Assembly: GCA_019915015.1 (NCBI GenBank)
Contig: JAHBBC010000002.1
Coordinates: 3,146,678 to 3,210,677 of the forward strand
Source: Auriscalpium vulgare
Lineage: Eukaryota; Basidiomycota; Agaricomycetes; Russulales; Auriscalpiaceae
Length of the DNA: 64,000 bases
Direction: 5' to 3'
The first letter of the stretch is position 1; the number at the start of each line of letters is the position of its first letter. Shown here in pieces: positions 35,301 to 46,979 of this stretch. Both the position numbers and the translations under genes were made by a program. The notes beneath the pieces were generated by a model. That model saw only the letters and a list, made by a program, of their open reading frames with translations. It was not told where the DNA came from and ran no database searches.

Positions 35301-35347
35301 ATATTTGTTGGGGAAATTGGGTCCAACCCAATTTCCCCAACAAATAT
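35301..35347. repeat. Perfect inverted repeat, 21-bp arms
   Basis: Arms ATATTTGTTGGGG.. and its exact complement, separated by the five bases TCCAA. It directly abuts the next hairpin (35345-35398). Confidence 0.9.
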
Positions 35348-35398
35348 GACGTCACTCCGGTCACTAAACTGTCGGTTAGTTACCGGAGTGATGTCATA
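35345..35398. repeat. MITE-like hairpin 1
   Basis: Arms TATGACGTCACTCCGGT and ACCGGAGTGATGTCATA, complementary apart from one base, with a shorter inner stem ACTAA/TTAGT. The arm resembles that of the hairpin at 35789. Confidence 0.75.
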
Positions 35399-35788
35399 AG
35401 TCACACTGTTGCTATGGTAATAACAACATGTACCTACACACGAGGAAATGCACTTATGAGGCATATGGATAACAGCCCAGTTGGGGTGTTGTTTAATGTG
35501 TGGATGTTGTCTGCAGTGTAAGAGTGTCAGAGTGAGCAGAGTACAGATGTTGCTGAAGGTGCACTAGCACTATGTGAGTATGGTCAGAAGATGTGAATAC
35601 ATAGTGATGACGGGCGACGTGGGTGATACGCTAGGGGTGGCATGCACCGTGAGCAGGTTGGGGCTCGGTCGGGGGGGTGCAGTGGCAGGTATCACGCCAT
35701 GCAGGGCGCGTGTAGCTGCACCCGTTGATGCTGGCACTGGTGGACGGCATGCTAAACAATAATTGTTGCCAACACTTGAGCTCAAAAG

Positions 35789-35843
35789 CGATGACATCAT
35801 TTCGGCTTTTAAATGCACTTTAATACCCGGAATGATGTCATCG
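35789..35843. repeat. MITE-like hairpin 2
   Basis: Arms CGATGACATCATTTCGG and CCGGAATGATGTCATCG, complementary apart from one base, with a loop of 21 bases. The shared arm pattern ATGACRTCAYTYCGG links it to hairpin 1. Confidence 0.75.
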
Positions 35844-36149
35844 TCTTTTCCTACCGACTGTGCACTGTTCGATGTTCAATCCTGGCAACATAATCGCTGT
35901 GCGCGTTGTATGGTCTGAGTAAGTTTCATAGGCAACAATACATGTGTAGTGTACAGTGTATCATCCCGTGAGGCCGGTGAGGGAGCTGAAAGCACGAGTG
36001 AACAAAGCGTGGGACTGAATTTCCAGAAAAGGCGACACAGACTGTCGTTGCATGGGTCAAAAAAATGCTGGATGTAGATGACATAAGCAACGATTCAAAG
36101 GAATCGTAAAGATGCCGCGGGTCCGGCAAGATAGCCGCGATTACATCGG

Positions 36150-36560
36150 CGAATATGGGCCATGCACGCACGCGTCCGTCAGGGACGGACATAACTGGCT
36201 CTCAGGGGCGATTTGAGATCGTTGACCGCATCGATCGTCGGGCGATGCCCGCAAATATGGGACATGCGCGCACGCGTCCGTCAGGGACGGACAAAACCGT
36301 CCCTGAAGGGCGAGTGAGGTTGTTAACCGCATCACGCATGTGTGATGGTCGCCGGGTGATGCCTGCGAATATGGGCCGTGCGCGCACGCGTCCGTCAGGG
36401 ACGGACAAAACCGTCAATCGCGGGCGACCTGAGGTTGTTAACCGCATCACGCATGTGTGCGTCAGGGTCGCCGGGTGATGCTTGCGAATATGGGCCGTGC
36501 GCGCACGCGTCCGTCAGACAAAACCGTCAATCGCGGGCGACCTGAGGTTGTTAACCGCAG
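36150..36560. repeat. Palindrome array upstream of F-box gene D
   Basis: Four tandem units of about 100-118 bp (gaatatggg..cgcacgcgtccgtc..). The exact palindrome with centre AGG is at 36174, 36276 and 36390; the fourth unit has a deletion in the palindrome (about 36509). The array ends about 170 bp before the start codon of gene D. Confidence 0.9.
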
Positions 36561-36727
36561 TGTGACAAGGGATATAACGTAGAACAACCCGGGGTTGGTA
36601 ACAGCATGTAGAATAAAAGCGGGGCGGGGGTGTTCGTTCGATGAATGACTTTATATCCCCCGGTCACCGTAGGTCTTCCCCAAGTCTTCTCGCCGAAATG
36701 CTGACAGAGAGATGGTAACAGTCAATA

Positions 36728-38097
36728 ATGCAGTCACGTCTGGCGACAGAAACACTTGGCCACATATTTCTAATTTTAAAGGCGGAGGTGGAAGAATCGG
36801 AAGCAACAATGTGCAGTTGGACGGCGGTCTTGCTGGTGTGCAGGCGATGGCACGACGCTGGTCTCGCCTTCAAGGCTCTGTGGGCGAAAGTCTACACTCG
36901 GCGTGGGCTGGCCTCGGTCTCGAGCCACCTTGCCAGGAGTGGTTGCGCATTGATCACTATGTTTGTAGAGCCCCCTCGCGGAGAAAGAGCACTGGCGCCT
37001 GAGATGGTTCAACTTATCCGATCCGCCCGGGAACGCCTGGAGGTCCTCACGTTTTGGGTTGATAACGCTCCCGATACGCTCGAGTTGTGGAGTCGCCTTT
37101 CTATGGAAGCTGTTGCGGTGCCGCTGAAGTCACTCATACTTCGAGGGGGGTTCTATCCGGGTTTGGAGTTGTCGGACGCACTGCGGTTCTCCGGTGCGTT
37201 TGCGGGTCTGACAACCCTTCAAGTCACAGTTCAACTTTCCCTTGACATCGAGGGAACCATGCCGATCATCACTCTCGCGAGACTGGAGGTACTGGAGATT
37301 ACCTGGCAGGACTCAGGCTCTCTCCGGATGGTTTCTATGCTCATCTCGCACGTCCAACATCCCTCCACCTGCCAGCGCACGATCTTCGTTAAGCATCACC
37401 AGGTGCCGGACCATGAGGCGGCCGAAGGGTTTCTGGCAGTGTTAGCTAAACCTCCCACACAGATGGCAATGGTGAGGACAGATCCAGTTTTGTTGCGATG
37501 TGATCAAGAGTTTAACGCCGGTTCCAGGAGACGGACCAAGAGATCTCCCACCAATTGACCATAGACCGTGAGAGTGGGCGCTGGTGGAAGATCGCAATCA
37601 GCGCTCAACGGGCCGGCCACAAACCCTCCATCATCGTTGTCGCGCCGTTCTCGAACCGTGGGATGGTTTTACGCCTTGCCCACGCCGCTGTCGTTGCCAC
37701 GTCCGCGCTGAAAATGGTTGACCTGGTCTACAACATCGGCGATCCAACAGCCGCGCCGTGGACGTGGAGGTCATTGATGGCATCAGCCCACGTCCTGCGT
37801 ACAGTGGAAGTCTTTGGCCAAAGCGCGATTACTTTCTGCGAGGCGATGGGCGAAGCGCCCTTGGACGGGTCCTATCTGCCCAGCTTGACAAAGTTGGTCA
37901 TTGTGCAAGTCGATTTCATCATGTACACCAAGGCGACGTTCCCTCAGGATGTCGACAGGTGGAGGAAGAGTCGGACGCGGGATACGTTTTCCGTCGAGGC
38001 TTTACGCTGCAAGATGACGAGGGGGACATTCGCGGATTGGGAGGTTAACGCTCCAGGGCTAAAGATAGGGCTGGAGGCCGTGGAATACGGGTATTGA
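36728..38097 (+). CDS. F-box-like protein D
   Basis: Exons 36728-37471 and 37528-38097 join in phase 0 over a 56-bp intron (GTGAGG..TTCCAG), giving 437 residues. The N-terminus LATETLGHIFLIL, then LLVCRRWHDAGLAFKALWAKVY, is F-box-like. It is paralogous to gene A along the whole length, with the same intron position; conserved blocks are FSGAFAGLT, ISHVQHPSTCQR, DGSYLPSLTKL and ATFPQDV. The frame is intact. A TATA-like GAATAAAAG at about 36611 lies between the palindrome array and the ATG. From 38098 to 38280 nothing is recognised. Confidence 0.8.
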
Positions 38098-38279
38098 GGG
38101 AAAAGGTGGTGTAGGTATTTGTGGTTAAGGGTCTATTTGAAGACACGGTTCACGCAGCATTGAAGCGGACCGCTCAGGTTGCCCCCCCTGGAGTGATTTG
38201 CGATGAACATTTTGATGCGACACCTGCGTGACCTGAGTGGAGCGCTGTGCCTGCGGACAGCGTAGATGGTGGGCGCGGG

Positions 38280-38496
38280 CGGTCCGTCCTGGACGGACAC
38301 GTCGGTCCTGGGGTTGACTCGCCGGTGACGAAGGTACGCCCCAGCGGTACAGCCCCGTGTGTCCGTCCTGGACGGACGCCCCGCAGGGTCGTATGGACAG
38401 AAGAGGCCACGCGGGTCAGATATACCTCCCGTGGAACGCCGTCTGTTTTGCCTCAGCATGAGGACGGTCCCCGCGGTGTCCGTCCGGGACGGACGC
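38280..38496. repeat. Palindrome cluster upstream of SNF2-like gene 1
   Basis: Exact palindromes at 38282 (centre CTG), 38361 (CTG) and 38478 (CGG). They lie between F-box gene D and the promoter of the SNF2-like gene (TATATAA at about 38886). Confidence 0.88.
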
Positions 38497-38935
38497 CATG
38501 AGCATTCCAGGCCGTGTTAAAATGCTCAGCCCATCACAAATTGTGGAAGGAGTGGTCAGTCGTCATTGCCCTGGGAGGGAACGCCCGTCGGGACACTAAG
38601 CCCAGGGAAAATGTTTATAGCAGCTGTGCGAAGCCTTTCAAGGGATTTTTGGAGGCGGCATCGACGCGCATACCGCTCTCCTTCCGAACGTACACCTCAG
38701 GACCATTTGGGCCTGATGACCGCGACACCCGCACGAGTAGGGAAATCACTGAGCCACATCTGCTCGGCCGGTTCCGGGTCATATTCGCGCTCGGCATCCC
38801 CGGACCCGCTTTGGCTTTGACACGCGTGCCCGTCCGCATTGGTGCTGCCGTGAGTCATGTGCTCCTAAATTCGATCGGCCAGGCAGTATATAACCAGCAC
38901 GAGTTGGGTCTCAGTCGCCCTCTCTTTTCCCCACC

Positions 38936-41900
38936 ATGCCCACTTTGTCGTATATGCTCGCCACTGTCCTTCTGCCAACGCACCTTTTCGTCGATAGCTA
39001 CGAGTGGACTGAGTACACGGGCGGCGATATTCCGCCCTGGGCCACAGAGGCAAGGCCTGAAACTGTGCCCAACCTCTCGCAGTCACAACTGGATACTGCG
39101 TGTGCGTTTGCCAAGCATGTCAGGGGCGACGACCTGAAACCCCGAAGGCTGCTCACGGTCCAAGAGACGAAAGAGAGGGCGCGCGACGAGGAGTACAGAG
39201 AAGGCCGGGCGATTGCACACACGTGGCACGCCAATGTTTGGAAGAAGTGGAAGGTGCCGCAGAGCGTCAGGCAGTTTCTAGAGGAGGTCGAAGAGGTCAA
39301 TCCCTATGAATATATGGTTGCGATGCAAAAATCTGAGGTGAGTTACCCACTGTCCATGATAGTTTCTCACTCAAGGCGCCATAGTTCCCGTCTTACACCG
39401 AGCTCTCGGTGAGCTACGAGAACATCGCCAGACACCTGTTTGGCGATGAAGCATTCCTTATCACCAAGTTGGGCGCGGCCCTCCTGACCCCCGAGCTACA
39501 CAACGTTGTCGGTTGCTTGATCAACAATGTCTGGGATGGATGGCGGACAAGCCATACACGCATGAAAAAGACTCGAACGAAGTACGAGCAAGACCTGACT
39601 GTGCGGTGGACTGGTATGTAGGACATGTGTAACTGCTCGTCTGCTCATGCTCACCCCTCATAGGCATATTCGAGGGGAACGCGAATGGCGACGGGGTCCG
39701 TAAGTACTTGGCCACGGCCAACAAACTCATGGCCATCGTCACCAAGTGCCAGGACGGTGAGGCAGTGACGATCTTGGAGGCTAGGAAGCAGCAAGTGCGT
39801 GACATTTTGGCGGGGCTCCAGCCCGATGAGCCGGACAAGACTGCAAGTAAGTGCTAGAGCTATGGAGCAAGCAGACTGTCTGACGACAACATGCAGAGCT
39901 CCCGAAATTGATGCGCGAGGCTTTGGAAAAGATAGCGAGTGAATCAGGCAGCGGGGACCTCATCCCCTGGGCGCGTCACCTCAGTCGAGACGAAGATCCC
40001 GACGAAGAGCGAACGAACCACCCAGTGCCAATGTCGGCCGATGCAGCCATGGGCGACTTGAGCAACGCGGAGTGGACCACCGGCGTCGATCAATACAAGG
40101 ACTACACCGTTGAACAACTCTGGCAGGCGCTCGGGATCACGACGGGCCAATTGCCGTTCTTCCATCCGAAGGTGGACCTGGAAGGCAGCAAGGTACCATC
40201 GCTGCATCGGGCTTGGTTCGAGGAGGAGAGCAATGGCGTGCCCTTGGTGCCACACTGGCATCAACTTGTTGGCATCTGCAGAATGCTCGATTGTGCATTC
40301 GAGGGTAAACCTGTCCTCCTCATGGACGACGTGGGTCTTGGAAAGACCCTGCAAGTCCTCGGTTTCTTTGCGATGCTCGCGTGGTGTAGGGATGAGCGCC
40401 GGCAAGGCCGACCTTACCCAGGTCAATTTGGTGAGTGGTGCGACATCTTAGGCGCAGCCGGTGGTTCCTTATCCGCAGCAGCAGGAAAGAGGTTCGGCGG
40501 CCCAAACCATCAGACCGGACGCGTCCCCAACGCTCCGTTTCTGATGGTGGTTCCGCCTGGCCTCGTCGGTCAGGTGGCTCATGAGGTCGCGAGGTTCCTT
40601 CGCGCCGACTCGATTCCAGTCCAGCCCATCACCGGGGCATCCTGAGGCGCTTAGGCGCTCTGGACGAGATCAAAAAGAGGACAGGGAACCGCTACAATAA
40701 CACCATCCTGCTGATGTCGACTACGGTATTGTCAACTTGCTCAACCTCAGCGAGCTGAGCTGACACCCAATAGGCCGCTATGTCCGACTTCCGTCATGTC
40801 ATGGTCCCAGACCCTAGGAAAAAGGCGTTCGCACCGCGCGAGATGCCGAACATCGCCAACAAGCTGCCTCACACCGTCTTCGGCGAAACCTTCGCGGCGA
40901 CTGCGCTCGATGAAGCCCACGTTCTGAGGAAGGTTAATTTCATGTACATGACAGGTCGGACGCTTCGAGCCAAGTCGGGAGTCTTCGTTGCCATGACCGC
41001 GACACCCGTCCAAACACACCCAAAGGTGACTGTAATCTAGACTGCCGATATCACGCATGCTCTGACCTCAACCGCAGGATCTTTGCAACCTTGGCCGCGC
41101 ACTTGGGCTTGCAGCGTTCGCCGACGCATGTGAAGACCGCATCAATCAATGGCAGAAGACCGTCAATTCGGGGACTGCCCTGGACCGGAAAGAAGCGAAG
41201 AAACAAGGCCCACCCAAGGAGGTACTCACGAGGACGATCGCGGGCCAGACCGGCGTTGCCTACGGCAAGCACCACAGGGAGAAGCTTGGACAAGTCGTTG
41301 AAGAAATTCGTGTTGCGTTCGAAGGCTGTGTGATACGTCGCACGGGTAAGTCGCTCGGATCGGACGGAAAGCCCATCTCTGGTCTCTACCCGTATCGCGA
41401 ACACCTGGTGGTTCAAAAGCCTCACCCATGGGAGATGGAAGTGCTGGAGCAAATCGCAGTCGATCAACTCGAGACTGATGCCGGAATCAGGAACCCGGCC
41501 AAACTTGTGAGTGTGAATCGTAGTTACTCATTTCCCGTCTCGGACGGACGTACTGTGACGGCTTGTACTGGTGGGGAGCCCCGGGACACAAACGAGGGCC
41601 CCATGGCAATCTGCCGCCGAGGACGGACAGCGAGGCGCACGCGCCGCTCGCCGCAGGAGGCTGCAACGCCTCCACGGTGGAGGGCGCCATGTGTGACGTC
41701 TGCACCGTGCATGGAGGCAGCTCCTCAGTTGTCCGTCCCAGACGGACAGCGCGCGCGGCGTGCTCGATGGACAGTCATGAGGGTGTCCGTCCCGGACGGA
41801 CGCTGCGTGTGCGCTATACGCCGTGTACTCTGCGTAGGCGGTATTGGGCTCCCCTCCAGGGTGTCCGTCTCGGACGGACATTGCATGTGTGCGGCATGCG

Positions 41901-44432
41901 CCATATCGTCTGCGAAGGCATTGGGCTCACCCCCAGGGTGTCCGTCTCGGACGGACATTTCATGTGTGTGGCATACGCCATATCGTCTGCGAAGGCGGCA
42001 CTGGGCTCACCCCCAGGGTGTCCGTCTCGGACGGACATTTCATGTGTGCGGCACCCTCTGAGCCGTCGCTTTCCGCCCTCCCTGCAGCCGGGTGCTTACC
42101 ATTTATTGATCCCACAGGATTTCTATCTCGACCTTCGCATTGCGAGCACGCACCCAGATTGTCTTAACGTAGGACCCCTCCCTGCCACCATGGCAGAGTA
42201 CGACAGGCGCCCGTCGCGTAAGCTGGACAACGTGGCGGAGATATTGAACCACCATCTTCAGGACAAGCACGTCGTAGCTGGGCTTCACTATGAGCAACCA
42301 GCGGGTATGCGAGTCATTGTCCATCGTCGTTGTCCGTCGCTGACATTTCTGTAGCCGATGGCGATGCTATATCACCGCCAACCGTTGAAGACCTACGGGG
42401 AGACGAGCCTGTCACGGACGTGAGCCCGGACAAAGTCGTCATTTACTCGTTCTTCATCTTCAACCATCCGCGTCTGCAGAATGTGAGCTTCCGACGATTC
42501 CTCTGTTGTCATTGTCCTCATCACCGAGCTCAGCAACTGAAACTTCTCAACAAATCCTCCTCTCTCGTGCTGACCGGGAGCATGACGATGGACGCTCGGA
42601 GTAAAGTCGTTGAACAGTTCCGCACCGATCCGAACATAAGGGTTCTGATCATATCCGAGGCGGGAACAGTTGGCCTCAATCTCCACGTGGCCAATGTTCT
42701 CATTATCATTGTATGCAAGGAGTTCATTTCGTCTCTCACGCTCTAACAAAAACCACCCACAGGATGTGATGTGGTCCGTCATGACCGATCAGCAACTTAT
42801 CGGACGTCTCTGGAGGCAACCGCAGGCGAAGACGGTGCATGTCTACCGTCTCATCGGACACCAGACGCCAGACGTGTGGCTGAACAACATATCGTTCGCT
42901 AAAGGTTACATCCAAGAGGTGTTCACGAGCTCGAAACCGGCATTTCGTGAGTCCCACTGCACCTGTCAGAATCCTTGTCTTACAATCGAACAGAACAATT
43001 GGCGACCGCTGACGACCTCAACGATGCCGACCCCACCGATGTCGAGTCGGAGGAGGAGAGCCTTGCGGTCCAGGCCCAGAAATCCAAAGGCGCTAAGTCT
43101 GCGAAGGCTCCCGCGGGCAAGGTGAAGAAACCGCGGCGGAAATCGCGCAAGGCAGGCAATGAGGACATTGTCGATGGTGCCGTCGAGGAGGAGAGCCCGC
43201 CAGTGAAGGCCAAGACATCCAGGACGCCTGCGAAGGCCGACGCGGGCGAGGTGAAGAAAGCACGGCGCAAATCGGGCAAGACAGGCACGGTGCAGCCACC
43301 AGCTGGCAAGCCCGTAACCCCCGCCGCAGTTGGCCCCTCCACGCGCTCAGAGGACAGTGGCCAATCAGACACGGCAAAGTCCCAAGCTGCGACTGCGACC
43401 ACCAGCGCCAAGTCTACGGACCAGCCATCAGGGCCTGCGTCGGACAAGTCGCCACCCGGCGAAACATCTTCACCCAAGCCGACTTCCGGTCCCAATTTGC
43501 CACCAAGGAAGGACGAAACGCCCCCGGTCAATGAATCCTCCCGCGCCCCGTATCCAGAGGAGCAAGTCTCATCAGGCATGGGCGATGAATCAACCGGATC
43601 GCAGCCCGCCCACACATCCTCCCGCGCCACGACTCCCCACGCGCAAGTCTCATCCCGCACGGGCGGGCAGCCGCCATCCCCGCGCGCCCTGGACCCCAAG
43701 TCCCCTGCTACAAGCGCCCGCTCAGAGGGAGAGCCAACTGGATCGCACGAAGTCGTCGAGTCCGCCAAAGAGCCCGAAGGCAACAGTCCCAAGAAGGGCA
43801 AGACGAAACAGGTCGACCAAGCATCGAGGAGTTCAATGCGCTTAGCCACCGCTAAGAGCACGGTAGGGAAGTCGTCGGGCGACAAGCTCGCAGCTCCAGC
43901 GAGGACCGCCGGATCATCCAAGCGTCAGCCCACTGCGTCGACGGAAGAGCCCGCGGCCAAGCGCTCGCGCCCCACGCCAGACTCTGAAAGAAAGTCCACC
44001 AATCAGGCGTTGCTCGCGGCACTGCGCAAAGGGTACCCTATGTTGGACGAGGGTGTCGTTGATCAGTGGGAAGCGGAGGAAGATGAAAAGTTGGCCGCCC
44101 AGAACCTGAACGAGGATTGGCCGAAGTACATCCCCCACATGCGCAAAATGGCCAAGTGCCATCTCCAGGCCGCGAAGAATGCAAAGAGCGAGCCTACATG
44201 CGCGCGCTTCGAGAATTTCCTCCGCTGGCTCGATGAATTGGACGCTTGGGTGGAAGGAGCCGGCAATTCCGTCACCATTCCTACGGGCTCTGACTTCTGG
44301 AATTCAGGCCACATTGCCCCGGTCAAAGTCGTCGCGACGCGGAGTCGTGGGAACAGCGAAGCACCTCCTAAACGGTCTACGAAGAGCCCCACAGAGGACG
44401 CCCCACCGAGCAAGCGCCCGCGGGCACAGTAG
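38936..44432 (+). CDS. SNF2-type ATPase/helicase, copy 1 (one frameshift)
   Basis: Twelve exons: 38936-39337, 39385-39613, 39664-39846, 39897-40430, 40485-40725, 40774-41025, 41078-41506, 42118-42304, 42355-42482, 42534-42710, 42763-42946, 42994-44432; about 1,460 residues. Motif I is DDVGLGKTLQ, Ia FLMVVPPGLVGQV, II DEAH (ALDEAHVL), III MTATPVQ, V AGTVGLNLHVAN, VI DQQLIGRLWRQPQ, the SNF2 order. The 480-residue C-terminal part is Lys/Ser/Pro-rich and then ordered (ALLAALRKGYPMLDEG). The frame breaks in exon 5 at the GGGG near 40635; one extra base would restore agreement with copy 2. It is either a pseudogene or a sequence error. The TATATAA lies 50 bp upstream. Chromatin or DNA remodelling is the family role. 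Confidence 0.82.
41507..42117 (+). repeat. Palindrome array inside an intron of SNF2-like gene 1
   Basis: This 611-bp intron is about ten times longer than the others in the gene. It holds exact palindromes at 41731 (centre CCA), 41785 (CCG), 41863, 41940 and 42020 (all TCG), and a half site at about 41537. The last three are in tandem units of 77-80 bp (..cccagggtgtccgtctcgg..). Confidence 0.9.
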
Positions 44433-44756
44433 TTGTGAGGAGCACCGCGGTCATCAGTACTTATCCTTCTTGCCAGTTCGTTCGGCGAATTTTTGTGTAC
44501 GCTAGTGATCATCATGGGCTTGAAATACAGCCACCGGTTTGGAAGATATCCTACATTCGAGAGCATCCAGGACATGGAAACTCCGGCGAAAAGTTCCGGC
44601 GCAAATCTTCCGGCGGAGTTCCGGCAATCGATCGGGTTTGGACAGGCCTGGGCCGGCCAGGCTGTCGGTCAGATCTGTATGGGCGATCCGTAGCCAGACC
44701 CAATGTGCGCATACAGCCTGAACTTGAACGTGTTTTGCCCGTCCCGCTCCCCCGCC

Positions 44757-45807
44757 ATGCTGCTCGTCTCGGTCGTTCGCCGTCTGCGTGAATACCGCGA
44801 GCTCTTAGAGACCGTGTCAATGGAACAGCTCCTCATCTACGTCTCTCTCGCCGCCGCCCTGAAGGCCGACATCTGCTTTGCGCAGCCCACACCGACCTTC
44901 CCCGACGGCCCGCCACCTGCATTTCTACCGCAATCCGTATGCACGGTCCTGTCCGACGCTACCAACATTGCCTATGGTCTCATCCAAGATATATGGGATG
45001 CTCTCTGTGACGTTGTCTGGGTGCATCCTGGCCCCGACGAGCATGCGGCATCGGTTCGGAGCGCACTCGAGCAGCATGGCCTTCCCCTTGGCATCAGTAT
45101 GTCGCCATCTTTCGGCTGCATGTCCCCCATCTCTGACGTGGCCTAGCCACTATCACTTTCTACCCGCCGCATAGCCGCTGCGAGAACCCTCTCTGTGGCG
45201 GACGTCGGCCTGCCCTTCGGAAGCAACAAGCTCGACGGGCCGTCGCATTTACCCTCAAGGATGGCGCGCGCCCCGCCTGGGCAATAAACCTATAATGTCA
45301 TTGTATGTCCCCTCTCGTCCTCATCTGTCCGCTGTGTTTATAATTCCGCGCAGACTGCCAGACGACCTATCACCACAACTACTACGTGCGCGGAGGCCAA
45401 CGCATCTACTACCCCGGTGTTCCGACCTTCCTACAAGTTGGCGAGCATCAGTTTGTACAAACCGAACTAGCCAGCCTATGGACGGACCTGCAGGTTGTCA
45501 GCTGGTACGTCCGTTCCGCTGCTATGTGGTTTTGACGTGGTGCTCACCTCCGAGTAGGGTGTCTGCCACAAACTGTGCACGGTCGTATGAAATGTCGCTA
45601 TCTCAGAGCAACACTCAGGTCGAGGACTGGCAATTTGGATCCACGCTCACCACCGAACAGGTCTGGGATGCGTTCGTGATCCTCGCCCTCCTTCGTGATC
45701 ACGAACGTCGTGGTGAGCTCCTGTACGCCCCTCATACCGGAGAGCAGCGCGGAGCAGACGCATTTGCGAGTCTCTGCTATGTAGTCAGTACATGTACGAG
45801 CAGTTGA
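44757..45807 (+). pseudogene. KDZ transposase relic with CxC5/CxC6-like cysteine clusters
   Basis: The N-terminal part only of a second, different KDZ type. Exon 1 starts at 44757 (VVRRLREYRELLETVS). After a 50-bp intron the CxC5-like block reads SRCENPLCGG, RRAVAFTLKDGARPAWAINL, then C.YCQTTYHHNYYVRGGQRIYYPGVPTFLQVGEHQFV, then WVSATNCARSYEMSLS and VWDAFVILALLRDHE. In the conserved position between AINL and the next Cys a TAA (45293-45295) replaces what is expected to be CAA, so the frame is closed. The sequence ends about 45807 without any catalytic core. The gap 44433-44756 holds nothing recognisable. Confidence 0.75.
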
Positions 45808-45824
45808 GGACAATTGCGACTCAC

Positions 45825-46614
45825 CTGAGTAAGGCCCCTTGGCACTCTCGATGAGCTCCAAGCTCACTGGTCTGCTCTTTGCGCGCCTTTTCGTAATGTG
45901 TCCTCCGGGTGAAACGCCGACCGCCTCTTCTTCCTCCCCTTCCCTCGCATCCCCGAGCACCACCGCCTCCGTACCATCCTGCCCGATGCTCAGCTGTCCG
46001 ACACCCAGCAATCCCTCCGCTCCACCCTTCGCTTGCATTGCGCGGAACTTCGGCGCCGGCAGCGGTGCGAGTCGATCAAAGCTACCGTTGCCGCTCGCTT
46101 TTGCGACGCTGAGCGGAGTCACCGTCGTCCGCTTCCGGTAGGGCATCGTGACGGGCAGCGCAGTGGGCTTACGCTTTGTGTCGGATGGCCCTGCCGGCAT
46201 CGCGGGCATCTGGGTCTGGGCCTGCGGAGCGACTGAGCTGTGGAGCGAAATGGGGCGCGAGAGCGTTTGGCGCACCGAAGAGGTAGGGTGGGGGTTGTCT
46301 AATGGCCGGGTGCGGGCTAGAGAAGGCTTGATGGGTGTACGCAGCGCAGATGTCGATGGGATCAAAGATGGCGGCGGAGGGGGCATCGGTGCATGGTCTG
46401 AACGTCGTGGGCGATTCTGTTGACTGCGTGGTGGCATCTTGACACGCGCTGGGGTCGAGGAGGATGCGGATGAAAGAAAACGGCCATCGTCGTCGTCGTC
46501 TAGCGCTCGTGAGGGTTGTTTCGCTTTCGCAGCCTTGCGCATGTCATACGTTCTAAATGGCGGCGAGGGCAGAATGTGGACGGCAGGAGGGCGAGATGCT
46601 CGGTTCGCGGGCAC
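45825..46614 (-). CDS. Low-complexity basic protein, 3' end uncertain
   Basis: Not recognised. An open exon of about 263 codons is Ser/Pro/Arg-rich: MRKAAKAKQPSRA, an acidic DDDDD run, Pro runs, then MPYRKRTTVTPLSVAK, an acidic EGEEEEAV run and GGHITKRRAKSRPVSLELIESAKG, which looks conserved. A GTGAGT donor follows at 45824. Any next exon would overlap the KDZ relic on the other strand, so the KDZ insertion may have truncated the gene. The start could also be the Met at about 46542. Confidence 0.4.
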
Positions 46615-46979
46615 GCCTTGCGTACGGCGTAGAGGTGGGAGTTGAGCGCATCATCGCATGTGTTATGGTCGGGTCGTCGTATTGCGCGATGGCGTGGGCG
46701 CGCTCTGAATGGATGCGCCGTTCGTTGTTCCTGCGGGCGCACCCGCGTTGACGATTCAAAGACGAGTAATTCAAGCAGTGTTATCTACACACAGTCGCAA
46801 AAGTGCCTAGCTATGAGGGCCGCTTCCCCCGCTCCTCAGACCCCCCTCGGATTGCGGACCCTGCGACCAGCCCGCTTTTTGACGGGGAACGCACGCGCAG
46901 CGTTCGCTTGCGACGGCGGCAGATGGGCGTCGCTAGATTGGATTGCATTAGTGAATTCCCTAAGCAAACGCACGGCACT

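Larger units (their letters stand above)
34833..36150. other. Intergenic with hairpins
   Basis: No gene recognised. It holds three strong inverted repeats (listed separately). The rest is unremarkable, with short overlapping open frames. Confidence 0.5.

Noticed and set aside
30300..36560. CRISPR-like arrays
   Set aside because: The spacing is regular in places, but the intervening segments are themselves repeated, the host is a eukaryote and no cas genes exist.
45598..45824. Extension of the minus-strand gene at 46 kb through a second exon
   Set aside because: That sequence is the coding part of the KDZ relic on the plus strand, so the minus frame is probably a shadow.
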